Origin: Lachnospiraceae bacterium UBA7205
GTDB taxonomy: Bacteria; Bacillota; Clostridia; Lachnospirales; Lachnospiraceae
Length of the DNA: 64,000 nt
Direction: 5' to 3'
Assembly: GCA_002490665.1 (NCBI GenBank)
Contig: DKUL01000036.1
Span: 1 to 64,000 of the forward strand
Part shown: piece by piece, positions 52,539 to 61,061 of the stretch
How positions within the stretch are numbered: position 1 is the first letter of the stretch
Layout: each line of letters begins with the position of its first letter
Position numbers and translations under genes: made by a program
Notes under the pieces: model-generated
The model's input: only the letters and a program-made list of their open reading frames with translations
The model's database searches: none
Told to the model about the DNA's origin: nothing

Positions 52539-52576
52539 AGCACCATCAAACAATATTTCTATCATCTGATGGTGCT
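52539..52576 (-). terminator. Terminator-like hairpin in the GNAT leader
   Basis: On the minus strand, AGCACCATCA (forward 52567-52576) pairs perfectly with TGATGGTGCT (forward 52539-52548) and is followed by TTTATT. It lies between the MITE-like element and the GNAT gene, where an attenuator would sit. Confidence 0.55.
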
Positions 52577-52582
52577 CAAGTT

Positions 52583-52673
52583 ACATAGCCCGCTATGCGC
52601 CCTTCATTTGGTGCAAATCTCCCACAAATTGTGACGCACATCTGACGGAAAGCATTTTTCAAACACGCTCTAA
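52583..52673 (-). mobile_element. Partial MITE-like element A, copy 1
   Basis: About 91 bases nearly identical to 61133-61223. They share TAGCCCGCTA, CTTCATTTGG, AATCTCCCACAAATTGTGAC and the end ATTTTTCAAACACGCTCTAA. Only one terminal repeat is present; the other end is missing here. It lies between the minus-strand promoter at 52706-52734 and the GNAT gene. Confidence 0.7.
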
Positions 52674-52705
52674 TTCCTTTCGTAATGTTCTAATAATTGT
52701 TATTG

Positions 52706-52734
52706 ATGATACGCCCATTAATAAATATTGTCAA
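52706..52734 (-). promoter_or_regulatory. Promoter with overlapping dyad, upstream of the GNAT gene
   Basis: On the minus strand, TTGACA (forward 52729-52734), a 17-base spacer and TATCAT (forward 52706-52711). A dyad spans the -35 box: CCCATTAA (52714-52721) with TTAATGGG (52743-52750), and inside it ATTGT-CA-ACAAT (52726-52737). The dyad could be a repressor site. Confidence 0.6.
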
Positions 52735-53061
52735 CAATTTTTTTAATGGGGCGACACCTCGATTTGCATGATGTATGTAAATTATATCCTATTGCTGGAT
52801 GACAAAGCCACCCAATGGAACCGTCGGCGGATGCATGGGAATTTAAGGCGGCAGGAAATTGAGATTTATCATAGTTTTGTCGGCAGGCTGAATCTGCTTG
52901 AATAAAAAATGACCTGTCTGATTTATGAGATAAACGTTGAATGGTATCGGAAAGATTTTTTACAAGCGTTTTGGCAACTATCAGAGTGAGGCGGTTATGA
53001 TACAGACAAAATCGGAAGGTATTTTTAAAATACTAAGAAAAATATTCAATGTTGTATTTTA
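52735..53061. other. Intergenic stretch without a recognised gene
   Basis: No coding region is supported here. Short frames have no ribosome site and no recognisable product. It holds part of the dyad described for the GNAT promoter (to 52750) and otherwise no clear element. A promoter for the next gene begins at 53062. Confidence 0.5.
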
Positions 53062-53090
53062 TTGCCACGCTCTGTCAGATATGCTATGCT
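53062..53090 (+). promoter_or_regulatory. Promoter of the AAA-ATPase/PD-(D/E)XK gene at 53242
   Basis: TTGCCA at 53062-53067, a 17-base spacer and TATGCT at 53085-53090. The leader to the ATG at 53242 is about 145 bases and shows no other gene. Confidence 0.5.
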
Positions 53091-53241
53091 TAAAATATGC
53101 AAATTTTAAGAGGATAAAATCATAAACCTTTTAGACATGACACAGGAATTTAGATGTTGGAAAAGCTGCAAATCTGATGGAGGACAGATTGTTAAAAATT
53201 CAATGTGAGTATAACAAGTGGCAAAAGGAGTGTAATACTGA

Positions 53242-54840
53242 ATGGGAAGTTACTTAAATCCCGGCAACAGCGGTTTTGCTGTAGTCAGGAATGATATTTA
53301 CGTGGATAAAACCGGATTGATAGGATTGATTAATCAGACAATTGACACACCGCGCCGTCTGACCTGTATCAGCAGACCGCGCCGTTTTGGGAAATCGTTT
53401 GCAGCCAAAATGTTGTGTGCCTATTATGACAGGACTTGTGATTCGGAAGGTCTTTTTGATGATTTGGAGATTGCAAGCGATGCGCAGTACCGGCGGTATC
53501 TGAATCGATATGATGTAATTTATCTGGATATAACGGAGGTGATAGGCGAGACTTCGGGTGTGGACATTGTAGCTTATATGAAAAGGAATGTCATTCGTGA
53601 GCTGACAGAACAATATCCGGATGTGAATGTCGTTGAGGGATTCGCTGCGACATTGGCAAATGCGGTGGAAACTGTTGGTAATAAGTTTATTATGATAATT
53701 GATGAGTGGGATGCACCCATCAGGGAGACAAAGGGACATCCGGATTTTCAGAGAAAATACCTAGAATTTTTGCGATCCTTATTTAAGAATAGTGCGATGA
53801 CGGATAAAATATTTGCAGCAGTTTACATGACTGGCATTTTGCCTGTTAAAAAGGATGGTTCCCAGTCAGCCATATCGGATTTCAAGGAATTCACAATGAT
53901 TAAGCCCAGACAGTTTGGAAAGTATGTGGGATTTACGGAGGATGAAGTCAGAATGCTCTGCCAGAATTATGGCAGTGATTTTGACAAGATGAAACGATGG
54001 TATGATGGGTATGCATTTCGAACGATTGCGTCCGTCTATAATCCTAATTCAGTTATGGAAGCAATTCACAATGATGATTTTGATTCTTACTGGACACAGA
54101 CTTCCGCGGCGGAGAGTCTGATGGGGTATATCAATCTTGACTTTGACGGATTGGGTAAGACAGTGGTAGAATTGATTGGCGGTGTGGAGACAAAGGTGGA
54201 CACGAACGGCTTTGCAAATGATTTGGTGACGTTTTGGGACAGGGATGATGTGCTGACACTGTTGATTCATCTGGGGTATCTGACGTATGATGAGACGACG
54301 CAGAAAGCCCACATTCCCAATGAGGAGATACGCATGGAATTTGCAAAAGCAGTCCGGCAGGTAAAACGGGATGATACCATCCGGCGGGTGCGGGAGAGCG
54401 AGCAACTGATTGCGGATACTGTCCACGGAAACGAGGAAGCGGTCGCACGACAAATAGAAAGAATCCACGAGGAGGAATCCCCACTTCATTACAACAATGA
54501 ACAGGCACTTCGGAGCGTGATTAAACGTGCTTATTTCAGTTATGGTGATGAGTATGTGATGTTTGAGGAATTGCCGTCGGGTTCTGGTTATGCGGATATG
54601 ATTTATCTTCCAAAAAGGGATTCTGTGTTTCCGATTTTGGTTGTTGAACTGAAATGGAATCAGTCAGCGGACAGTGCCATAGAGCAGATTCGTAACAGAC
54701 GCTATCCAGAGGCTGTCAGCGGATATGGCAGTGAGATTCTTTTGGTCGGAATCAACTATGATAAAGATGCGCCAGTGGGGGAGAGACGGCATCAGTGCAA
54801 GATAGAGAAGTATGATAAAATAACGCCAGGCCATCCGTAA
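53242..54840 (+). CDS. AAA-ATPase-like protein with PD-(D/E)XK nuclease domain
   Basis: A 532-residue protein of the AAA-ATPase_like (PF09820 type) plus PDDEXK_9 architecture. The N-terminus has NSGFAVVRNDIYVDKTGLI and CISRPRRFGKSFAAKML (Walker A). The second strand is MIIDEWDAPI. The C-terminal nuclease-like core is GSGYADMIYLP, then FPILVVELKWN with Asp and Glu-x-Lys. Such genes come in many copies in gut Clostridia and Bacteroides, without agreed function. It differs in subfamily from the one at 25362. AAAGGAG precedes the ATG. Confidence 0.88.
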   Translation: MGSYLNPGNSGFAVVRNDIYVDKTGLIGLINQTIDTPRRLTCISRPRRFGKSFAAKMLCAYYDRTCDSEGLFDDLEIASDAQYRRYLNRYDVIYLDITEVIGETSGVDIVAYMKRNVIRELTEQYPDVNVVEGFAATLANAVETVGNKFIMIIDEWDAPIRETKGHPDFQRKYLEFLRSLFKNSAMTDKIFAAVYMTGILPVKKDGSQSAISDFKEFTMIKPRQFGKYVGFTEDEVRMLCQNYGSDFDKMKRWYDGYAFRTIASVYNPNSVMEAIHNDDFDSYWTQTSAAESLMGYINLDFDGLGKTVVELIGGVETKVDTNGFANDLVTFWDRDDVLTLLIHLGYLTYDETTQKAHIPNEEIRMEFAKAVRQVKRDDTIRRVRESEQLIADTVHGNEEAVARQIERIHEEESPLHYNNEQALRSVIKRAYFSYGDEYVMFEELPSGSGYADMIYLPKRDSVFPILVVELKWNQSADSAIEQIRNRRYPEAVSGYGSEILLVGINYDKDAPVGERRHQCKIEKYDKITPGHP

Positions 54841-54895
54841 TGTGTAGCTTCAAAAGTTCGATTGGTGTGGTGATGAAGTAAGGAGAAAAGGGTAA

Positions 54896-55525
54896 ATGAA
54901 CGAAATCAACAGGGACGACATGCTGGAGCTGACGAGGCGCATGACGCCAAAGCGCAACTGTTTCTCGCGGATTGCGGGGGCGTATTTTGATGAGGAGGGA
55001 TTTGTTGACGGCACATTCAACCGCCATTTTCTGAAGCTTCCGCAGAAGGACATTGACGCCAACCTAAGGCTTGCCAAGACAGTACCATTCTCAGAGACAA
55101 ACAGGAACCTTAAATACCATCCTTTTACCAAGGAGGACGAAAAGGCAGGTCACACGTGGCAGATGCTGATGGGACTCAGGGACTGTGAGCTAAAAAATGA
55201 TGCACTGCTTGACTTGTTTTACGATTTTATCGGGGAAAGGTACGATTCGGCAAAACCATATGCAGTGCGCATTTTATATGGGAGCTATGATATTCCGATT
55301 AAGGCAAAGGACAAGGAAAGCCTGTGGGAATCCGAGGAGGTTTACAAGTTTATCATATGCACGTTTGGCCCGCTGCTTGACGACTATGAGGCAGGGGAGC
55401 CAGAGTGCGGATTCCTGTTTCCGGCATTTATGGACAGAAGCGCCGATATACATGGTGTCATGGTGTATCAGGCAGACGAAAAGCATCCGCATAAAGAGCT
55501 TGTGGAGCAGATACTATTTCATTGA
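54896..55525 (+). CDS. Short DUF4317 family protein
   Basis: A 209-residue protein matching the N-terminal half of DUF4317, a family of uncharacterised Clostridial proteins usually near 400 residues. Conserved parts: NCFSRIAGAYFDEEG, LMGLRDCELKNDAL, LYGSYDIPIKAKD and GFLFPAFMDRSADIH. It ends after that block with a proper stop and a hairpin. Whether it is a natural short form or lost its C-terminal half is unclear; a MITE-like element lies directly after it. AAGGAG precedes the ATG. Confidence 0.8.
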   Translation: MNEINRDDMLELTRRMTPKRNCFSRIAGAYFDEEGFVDGTFNRHFLKLPQKDIDANLRLAKTVPFSETNRNLKYHPFTKEDEKAGHTWQMLMGLRDCELKNDALLDLFYDFIGERYDSAKPYAVRILYGSYDIPIKAKDKESLWESEEVYKFIICTFGPLLDDYEAGEPECGFLFPAFMDRSADIHGVMVYQADEKHPHKELVEQILFH

Positions 55526-55526
55526 A

Positions 55527-55552
55527 AAGGGCTGCCTTTTGTGGCAGCCCTT
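55527..55552 (+). terminator. Terminator hairpin after the DUF4317 gene
   Basis: AAGGGCTGCC (55527-55536) and GGCAGCCCTT (55543-55552) form a perfect 10-bp stem with a 6-base loop. The T-run expected next is replaced by the start of MITE-like element B. Confidence 0.6.
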
Positions 55553-55611
55553 AGGAACTGTTCAGAAATAGACAAGTCAAGATGTACAAGTTATTTTTGA
55601 ATAGTTCCTTA
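55551..55611. mobile_element. MITE-like element B, short copy
   Basis: A 61-base element with imperfect terminal inverted repeats: left TTAGGAACTGTTCAGAAATA, right TTATTTTTGAATAGTTCCTTA. The inner AAGTCAAGATG stretch and the right end recur in the longer copy at 61279-61456. It lies between the DUF4317 terminator and the blaR1-like stop codon. No coding capacity. Confidence 0.65.
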
Positions 55612-55613
55612 CA

Positions 55614-58022
55614 CTATCCAGCCATATAAAGCCCGTCAAACACGTCCAGCACGTTTTTTCGCAGTTCCACGACCTCGAAATTATCCAGGTGCACCCAGCC
55701 CTGCTGACCGTCCGCTGTTTCCAGGAATATCCAGTTCCAGTCGGCGGAGGTCTGCAGGAATCTGACATTCTGTGGCTTTACGGTAAAGGTATCGCTCGCT
55801 CCGATGGCAGGATGCAGGGGGAGTTCATCAAACAACTGCACCCAGTTCCCCTGCCTGAAATCATATACGTCCTGCGGGATTTCTTCGAGCATTCCGCCCT
55901 GACCAATCTGCCAGCGCACGGTAATCCAGTCGGTCTGTACGATTTCTTTCCAAATTGCGGTCGTGATAATGCCGTCTGGGGAAATGTCGCACAGGCGGAT
56001 GTCGTCCTCAAAGCCTCCGATTTCAGTGATTTTCCCATTCTGGTACCGGAAAAAATGTGTGTATGGGTCGGCGCTTGGACCATCCTCGTAGAGCGCCAGC
56101 AGGATATTTTTTCCGTCAAGGCTGAGCGCCCATAGGATATTCGACACGTTGTAGCCATATCCTTCCAGCGCTGCGCTGCCGATTTGCAGATGATAGTATG
56201 CCAGTGGGTCATCATCGTGGTAGTATTGCACGGCATCGGGATAATCGGAAGGGGAGAGTGTTATTTTTTCCGCAGTGCCGTCACTGTCCAAATCCAGATA
56301 GGCGAGATTCTGCCCGCGTACCCTGTTGGAGACATTGAACAGCGTGCCAGTGTTTTGCAGGATGGACTGTGTGACGCCAAGTCCGAACTGCTGCTGTTCG
56401 GATTCCGACAACTGCGTGATGTTTTTCTGATTGAAAGCTATGTCTTTGTCCGTATACAGCATCGTGGTGTCAATGGCATCAGGATAGCTGTAATAAATCG
56501 TTATCAATCCCTCATGGACATGAAAATCTGAAATAAGTGCATTTTCCCGCACCATCGGGAGGTCGCCTGTATTGAGGTAGGAGGATAGGTTAATCCACCG
56601 GACTGCGTTGTCTGCCCAGTCGAGTGCACCATCCACATAGGATTTATCCGTCCGGAAATACAATTTATTTTCAAAAATCTGCATCTGTGGTTTTGTGCCG
56701 GGAAAAATGGGATAGAGCTGTTCCTCCTCGCCTTTTTGAGTGATACGGTAAATGCCGTCCCATCTCGCCTGATAAGTGACACCATTGTCAGAAATTTCCT
56801 CGTAAACCGCTGTTAAATCGGGTCCTGGCTCTGCATCTGTATTGGTTTCGGTCTCCTCTGGAATACCGGCTGGCTCTGATGGCGCGTCAGGGCTGTTTTG
56901 TTGTGATACATCTGATGTGACTGTGCTGTCGGCTGACGGCTGTGCGGCATACTGGCTGTCTGCGGTATTGTCGGGTGGTGTATTTTCTGCCGGACGCGCG
57001 GGGGTGGTGAGAAATATGCCGCAGCCTGCGACGGAGATTAGTGCCACCAGTACCGATACGGCGGCAATCGGTTTTCTGTAGGCGAGAATCCGTCGGATTC
57101 TGCTCTTGATGCTATTTTCGCCAAAGGACACCGGGGTCGGGAAATGCCGTTTCTGATGCCAGTCTTTGGATGCTGCCAGCGCCAGCAGGGATTCGCTGTA
57201 ATCCGCTTTTTTGTCCTCCCCGAGCCGCGCAAGCACGCGTTCGTCGCACGTCTTTTCCAGTTCGCCCTGAAAGACTTTGTATAGAAACCACAGGAAAGGA
57301 TTGAACCAGTGTATGCTGACAACTGCAAAGGAAACCAGCTTCCAGACAGGATCCAGGTAGCGGATATGCATCTGCTCATGCAGCAGGATGTGTTCTTTTT
57401 GCTGTGTGGTCAGCGCGGGAGTCAGGTAAATACGCGGCATCAGGATGCCCACCACGCAGGGGGATGCGACGGCGTCTGTCTCGTACACACCCTTGCAAAG
57501 CCGCATGGAGAACCGCAGGCGGTATTTGAGGCGGACATAGGAGAGCGCAGCCCAGAGCCATAGTACAGCCATCCCGAAAATCCACACGCGTGCGCCGACA
57601 GACAGAAATGGGGCGTAGGGGGCTTGTGCTGGTTCGATTCTGCCGTTTTCGCGCGCATAATAATATGTTCGTCTGTTTCCGTCAGCGCCGACAGAAACGG
57701 TGCTTCCCAAAGCGACAGCCTGCTCGTATTCCATGGTGCCTTCCAGTGCGGTCTGACAGCTGCGGTCTGAATTTTCCCATTCCAGTGTTGTTTCAATCCG
57801 GTTTGAGAGCTTGGCGACATTGCCTAGCTGAAACAGGCTCACTGTGGAGGAAATGGAAAACGGCACGACCAGACGCAGTGCCACCAGCCCCCAGAGTGCC
57901 ATGGAAATCCATCGCGGCGCCCGGGCATAATTGATGAGTATGCAGATAAGTACCACGCCGCACCCGATTGTCCCATAGAAGCTCAGGCGCAGCACTTCGG
58001 CAAAGAGTTCTTCGAGAAGCAT
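55614..58022 (-). CDS. BlaR1-type M56 metalloprotease sensor
   Basis: An 802-residue membrane protein of the BlaR1/MecR1 peptidase family. The N-terminal part has several membrane helices and the zinc motif HEQMH within LLHEQMHIRYLDPVWK, with the third ligand in LEKTCDERVLARLGE. A further membrane helix (PIAAVSVLVALISVAGCGIFL) precedes a long outside part: a Ser/Pro/Glu-rich linker, a beta-rich region and an SH3-like end (VRFLQTSADWNWIFLETADG). The penicillin-binding sensor domain of true BlaR1 is absent, so it senses something else. The start at 58022 has GGAGGG 6 bases upstream. It overlaps or abuts the blaI-like gene. Confidence 0.88.
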   Translation of the reverse strand: MLLEELFAEVLRLSFYGTIGCGVVLICILINYARAPRWISMALWGLVALRLVVPFSISSTVSLFQLGNVAKLSNRIETTLEWENSDRSCQTALEGTMEYEQAVALGSTVSVGADGNRRTYYYARENGRIEPAQAPYAPFLSVGARVWIFGMAVLWLWAALSYVRLKYRLRFSMRLCKGVYETDAVASPCVVGILMPRIYLTPALTTQQKEHILLHEQMHIRYLDPVWKLVSFAVVSIHWFNPFLWFLYKVFQGELEKTCDERVLARLGEDKKADYSESLLALAASKDWHQKRHFPTPVSFGENSIKSRIRRILAYRKPIAAVSVLVALISVAGCGIFLTTPARPAENTPPDNTADSQYAAQPSADSTVTSDVSQQNSPDAPSEPAGIPEETETNTDAEPGPDLTAVYEEISDNGVTYQARWDGIYRITQKGEEEQLYPIFPGTKPQMQIFENKLYFRTDKSYVDGALDWADNAVRWINLSSYLNTGDLPMVRENALISDFHVHEGLITIYYSYPDAIDTTMLYTDKDIAFNQKNITQLSESEQQQFGLGVTQSILQNTGTLFNVSNRVRGQNLAYLDLDSDGTAEKITLSPSDYPDAVQYYHDDDPLAYYHLQIGSAALEGYGYNVSNILWALSLDGKNILLALYEDGPSADPYTHFFRYQNGKITEIGGFEDDIRLCDISPDGIITTAIWKEIVQTDWITVRWQIGQGGMLEEIPQDVYDFRQGNWVQLFDELPLHPAIGASDTFTVKPQNVRFLQTSADWNWIFLETADGQQGWVHLDNFEVVELRKNVLDVFDGLYMAG

Positions 58023-58024
58023 TG

Positions 58025-58399
58025 TCATCCCTCCTTGTTCTTCTGGCGGCTGTTGTCGATGAGACGCTGGATTTCGTCAGCCTCCTTGTCGCTTAAGGTC
58101 TTTCCCCTGGTAAAGGCAGCGATGAAAGCGGGCAGGGAGCCGCCGAACGTGTCCGCGACAAACTGCTCGCTCTGCCGCCTGTGAAAGTCCGCCTTTGGCA
58201 TCAGCACAACGACTGTGCCATTGTCATTTTGGAAAATGCCGCGCTGGCAGAGACGCTTTAACATCGTGTAGGTTGTCGTGCGCTTCCAGCCAAAGGCATC
58301 CTGGCATGCCTTTACCAGATTCCCTGTGCTGATGGGCGCCGATGCCCAGATAAGTTCCGCGAAGCGCCCTTCCATGACGCCCAGTTTGTTTTCATCCAT
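58025..58399 (-). CDS. BlaI/MecI-type repressor
   Basis: A 124-residue winged-helix repressor: ELIWASAPISTGNLVKACQDAFGWKRTTTYTMLKRLCQRGIF (core seen as WKRTTTYTMLKRL) followed by a dimerisation helix. BlaI-family proteins are cleaved when the partner M56 protease is activated. It probably represses its own operon through the two dyads at 58498-58538. The ATG at 58399 has a weak GGCGGAATG upstream site. Confidence 0.9.
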   Translation of the reverse strand: MDENKLGVMEGRFAELIWASAPISTGNLVKACQDAFGWKRTTTYTMLKRLCQRGIFQNDNGTVVVLMPKADFHRRQSEQFVADTFGGSLPAFIAAFTRGKTLSDKEADEIQRLIDNSRQKNKEG

Positions 58400-58497
58400 T
58401 TTTCATTCCGCCTTTTTTGCTGTTTTTTTGTAGAAAATATTGTGCGCAAGAATCGTATTGCATATTTTGTGAGGCAGTTTGCCTGCCATATTATTTT

Positions 58498-58514
58498 GTC
58501 TAATAATATTAGAC
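58498..58514. promoter_or_regulatory. BlaI-type operator 1
   Basis: A perfect dyad GTCTAAT-AAT-ATTAGAC. It resembles known BlaI/MecI operators. It is 24 bases (centre to centre) from a second dyad, and lies just downstream of the predicted -10 box of the repressor-protease operon. Confidence 0.8.
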
Positions 58515-58520
58515 AATTAT

Positions 58521-58549
58521 AGTCTAATGCCGTTAGACACATTTGTCAA
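58521..58549 (-). promoter_or_regulatory. Promoter of the blaI-blaR1-like operon
   Basis: On the minus strand, TTGACA (forward 58544-58549), a 17-base spacer and TAGACT (forward 58521-58526). A perfect TATAAT also begins at the next bases but is 22 bases from TTGACA. The stretch 58400-58752 has no gene. It holds this promoter, the two operators, and a small GGCAG/CTGCC hairpin at 58472-58488. Confidence 0.65.
58522..58538. promoter_or_regulatory. BlaI-type operator 2
   Basis: GTCTAAT-GCC-GTTAGAC, the same dyad with one mismatch. It overlaps the -10 box and spacer of the minus-strand promoter, a good place for repression. Confidence 0.78.
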
Positions 58550-58752
58550 GCGAATTTTGCGTGGTTTGATGCTTGTAACAGGAAGCCGAAGGCTGAATCT
58601 GCTTTTGCTGACGGCTGGACAGCAACAGCTGCTACAGGCATCCAATAATATTTTTGTGATAGCGATAGTAATATAGGTTTTCGTATGGTATTATGATATT
58701 GAGAAACAAATGATTGGGCGCATTGGATGGGAAAGGCAGGACAGGGCTGGTT

Positions 58753-59163
58753 ATGACGACAGACAAACTTATGGGCATGCTTGAGGCATCGCCTGAAAAT
58801 TTTAGGGACATTGCATTTACGACGGACATGCAGATTTCTTTTGGCGAATATCTGACAGAGCTGATGCAGGAAAAATCATTTGACAGTTCCAGGCTGATTA
58901 AGGAAGCCTGCCTTAGCAGGACCTATGCATATCAGTTTATCAGTGGGCAGCGAATTCCGGGACGCGATATTATTATCCGCATTGGGCTTGCCATGCAGCT
59001 TGACGTGGAGACGGTGCAGCGCATGCTTGCGATTGCGCAGAAGGGAACGCTCTATCCAAAAAAAAAGAGGGATTCGGCTATCCTGTACTGTATCCGCAGG
59101 AAAATGAAACTGGATGAGACGAACATCATATTGCAGGACATGGATGAAGAGCCATTACTGTAA
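58753..59163 (+). CDS. HTH DNA-binding protein preceding the kinase
   Basis: A 136-residue protein with an XRE-like helix-turn-helix in the middle: SSRLIKEACLSRTYAYQFISGQRIPGRDIIIRIGLAMQLD (seen as ACLSRTYAYQFISGQR). The C-terminal part is basic (YPKKKRDSAILYCIRRKM). It ends 23 bases before the Ser/Thr kinase. A regulator or a substrate of that kinase is a reasonable guess. An extended -10 (TGGTATTAT at 58686-58694) may serve as its promoter. The ATG at 58753 has a weak AGGACAGGG site; a TTG at 58714 is in frame. Confidence 0.75.
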   Translation: MTTDKLMGMLEASPENFRDIAFTTDMQISFGEYLTELMQEKSFDSSRLIKEACLSRTYAYQFISGQRIPGRDIIIRIGLAMQLDVETVQRMLAIAQKGTLYPKKKRDSAILYCIRRKMKLDETNIILQDMDEEPLL

Positions 59164-59186
59164 AGATAAAGGGAATAGGGGGTTAA

Positions 59187-61061
59187 ATGGGCAGAACAAT
59201 TGCAGAAGTGCGGGAAGGCTTAACCGGGGGCAGCCTGCCTGACGCGGTACAGGCAGACTATGAGGTGATATCCTGTTATCAGGATGCGGACAAAAAACAG
59301 ACATATCTGGTGAGGCGAAAAGAGGACGGCCGGAAGTTGGTGCTAAAGTGTGCACAGGGCGAATATCTGGCTTTTTTGCGAGAGGAGGCAGTATTTTTCA
59401 GGGACAGGAATTTTTCCTTTTTGCCGTGTTACATATCCTACTATGAACAGGAGGGGAACGGCTTTTTATTCAGGGAGTATATAGATGGCTCAACCATCTG
59501 GGATATTGTCGAAAGGCGTGGGGCATTTTCACAGAAGGAAGCGCTCGTCATATTAAAGAAGCTTGCTGGTATGCTGAAAATGCTTCACGAGGAGAATCCG
59601 CCGGTCATCCACAGGGATTTGAAACCGCAGAATATCGTCATGACGGCAAAGGGGGAATGCTACCTGATTGACATGGGGACGGCAAGGCAGTATGAGGATG
59701 ACAAGCAGCAGGATACGGTGGTTGTGGGGACAAGGGCAGTTGCCGCACCGGAGCAGTTTGGCTATAGCCAGACGGATGAGCGGACGGACATTTATGCGTT
59801 TGGGATTCTGATGAATTATATGCTGACGGGCAGTATGCGGCTGGAGGAAGATACTACACTTCTGGCGAGGGTGCGGAAAATAATTCTGAAGTGTACGGCA
59901 TTTAGTCCCGGCGAGCGGTATCAGGATATGTCTGAGATTGAGACGCAGCTTGACAGGCTGCTGCAGGATAAGCAGAGCCATTATAAAATCCGCAGGGCGG
60001 CAGAAGCGGTTCTGGTGGCAGCAGCGCTCCTGATCTGCATTGGTTTTGCAGTGGAGAAGGTAAAGCTGCTGATGCATCCGGAAGCCATATTCGAAGACAG
60101 GCTCCTTGAGACAGCAGTGCGGCAGGAGCTGGGAAAAAAGCAGGGCGAAACCATTTACCTGTCAGAGCTTGCCGGTGTCGAACAGCTTCTTGTTTGTGGC
60201 GATGCGGTTCTTTCTGATTATGGGCAGCATACACATTATATGAAGGAGCACCGGATAGACTATCAGACCATAGAAGGGATGGGTACGATCCGGGATATTT
60301 CCCTGCTGAAAAAGATGCCGAACCTTAAAATCCTCGTGCTTGACAGGCAGGCGATAACGGATATTTCCCCCTTGGAAGACCTGGATTTGGAAATCGTGTC
60401 ACTGTGCTGCAATGATATCAGCGACATCAGTCCGCTGCAAAACAGCAAATCGCTGACATGTCTTTACATTGCGGAGACGCAGGTGGACGATATCGGCGCG
60501 CTTGCGGACAAGGAGGGGCTGCGGATTCTTGATATCAGCTATACGCGGCTTTCGACCCTGGAGCAGCTCAGGGGCATGAATGTCAGCGAACTCAGCATGT
60601 TTGGACTTGTTCCCGAGGATTATGCCCCGCTTGGGGAACTTCCGCTCAGGAAGCTGGAGATAATGGGGGTGTCTTCCGATGGAATTACAGTGATAGGGCG
60701 GATGGAAAGCATGGAACAGATGACGATTTACAGCAGTAACATTGCAAGTTTACAAGTGTTTAGGCGTTTGAACAAATTGAAGTATCTGGATGTGTGGGGC
60801 AATAAACTCAAAAATCTTGATGGTTTGGAAAATATGCCGGATATCACACATTTGGATATCGGTGAGAATCCCATAACAAAAGTTGAGATTCCTTCGCAGA
60901 ATCATTTAAGCTTTTTCGGAATCAGGAACTCAGGCGTGAACGATTTATCTTTTTTGGAGGAAATGCCGGAGCTGAAAACCTTTCACATCAATTATGTCCA
61001 GAAGAAGCTATTGGATGAAATCATGCCGGAACCGCCTTTTGTGGTGAATGTTTCGGGATAG
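59187..61061 (+). CDS. Membrane Ser/Thr protein kinase with extracellular leucine-rich repeats
   Basis: A 624-residue protein. Residues about 25-255 form a PknB-like kinase: LVLKCAQGEY (Lys), catalytic HRDLKPQN (His142, Arg143, Asp144), DMG at Asp162 in place of the usual DFG, and the activation end AAPEQFG. One membrane helix lies at about 270-293 (AVLVAAALLICIGFAV). The outside part has about nine leucine-rich repeats of the internalin kind, such as LKILVLDRQAITDISPLEDL and LDISYTRLSTLEQLRGM. Most PASTA-type kinases sense cell wall, so this sensor is different. Its TAG stop codon lies in the terminal repeat of MITE-like element A, so the original C-terminus may have been longer. Confidence 0.88.
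   Translation: MGRTIAEVREGLTGGSLPDAVQADYEVISCYQDADKKQTYLVRRKEDGRKLVLKCAQGEYLAFLREEAVFFRDRNFSFLPCYISYYEQEGNGFLFREYIDGSTIWDIVERRGAFSQKEALVILKKLAGMLKMLHEENPPVIHRDLKPQNIVMTAKGECYLIDMGTARQYEDDKQQDTVVVGTRAVAAPEQFGYSQTDERTDIYAFGILMNYMLTGSMRLEEDTTLLARVRKIILKCTAFSPGERYQDMSEIETQLDRLLQDKQSHYKIRRAAEAVLVAAALLICIGFAVEKVKLLMHPEAIFEDRLLETAVRQELGKKQGETIYLSELAGVEQLLVCGDAVLSDYGQHTHYMKEHRIDYQTIEGMGTIRDISLLKKMPNLKILVLDRQAITDISPLEDLDLEIVSLCCNDISDISPLQNSKSLTCLYIAETQVDDIGALADKEGLRILDISYTRLSTLEQLRGMNVSELSMFGLVPEDYAPLGELPLRKLEIMGVSSDGITVIGRMESMEQMTIYSSNIASLQVFRRLNKLKYLDVWGNKLKNLDGLENMPDITHLDIGENPITKVEIPSQNHLSFFGIRNSGVNDLSFLEEMPELKTFHINYVQKKLLDEIMPEPPFVVNVSG

Noticed and set aside
52937..53125. Possible 62-codon plus-strand gene in the gap before the AAA-ATPase
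   Set aside because: No ribosome site, composition unlike a coding region, and it overlaps the predicted promoter at 53062-53090.
52883..58608. A shared 15-base string AGGCTGAATCTGCTT near 52890 and 58590
   Set aside because: Too short to call a repeat family and the flanks do not match.
58479..58676. Possible 65-codon plus-strand gene over the BlaI operators
   Set aside because: It crosses the two dyads and the promoter and has no recognisable features.
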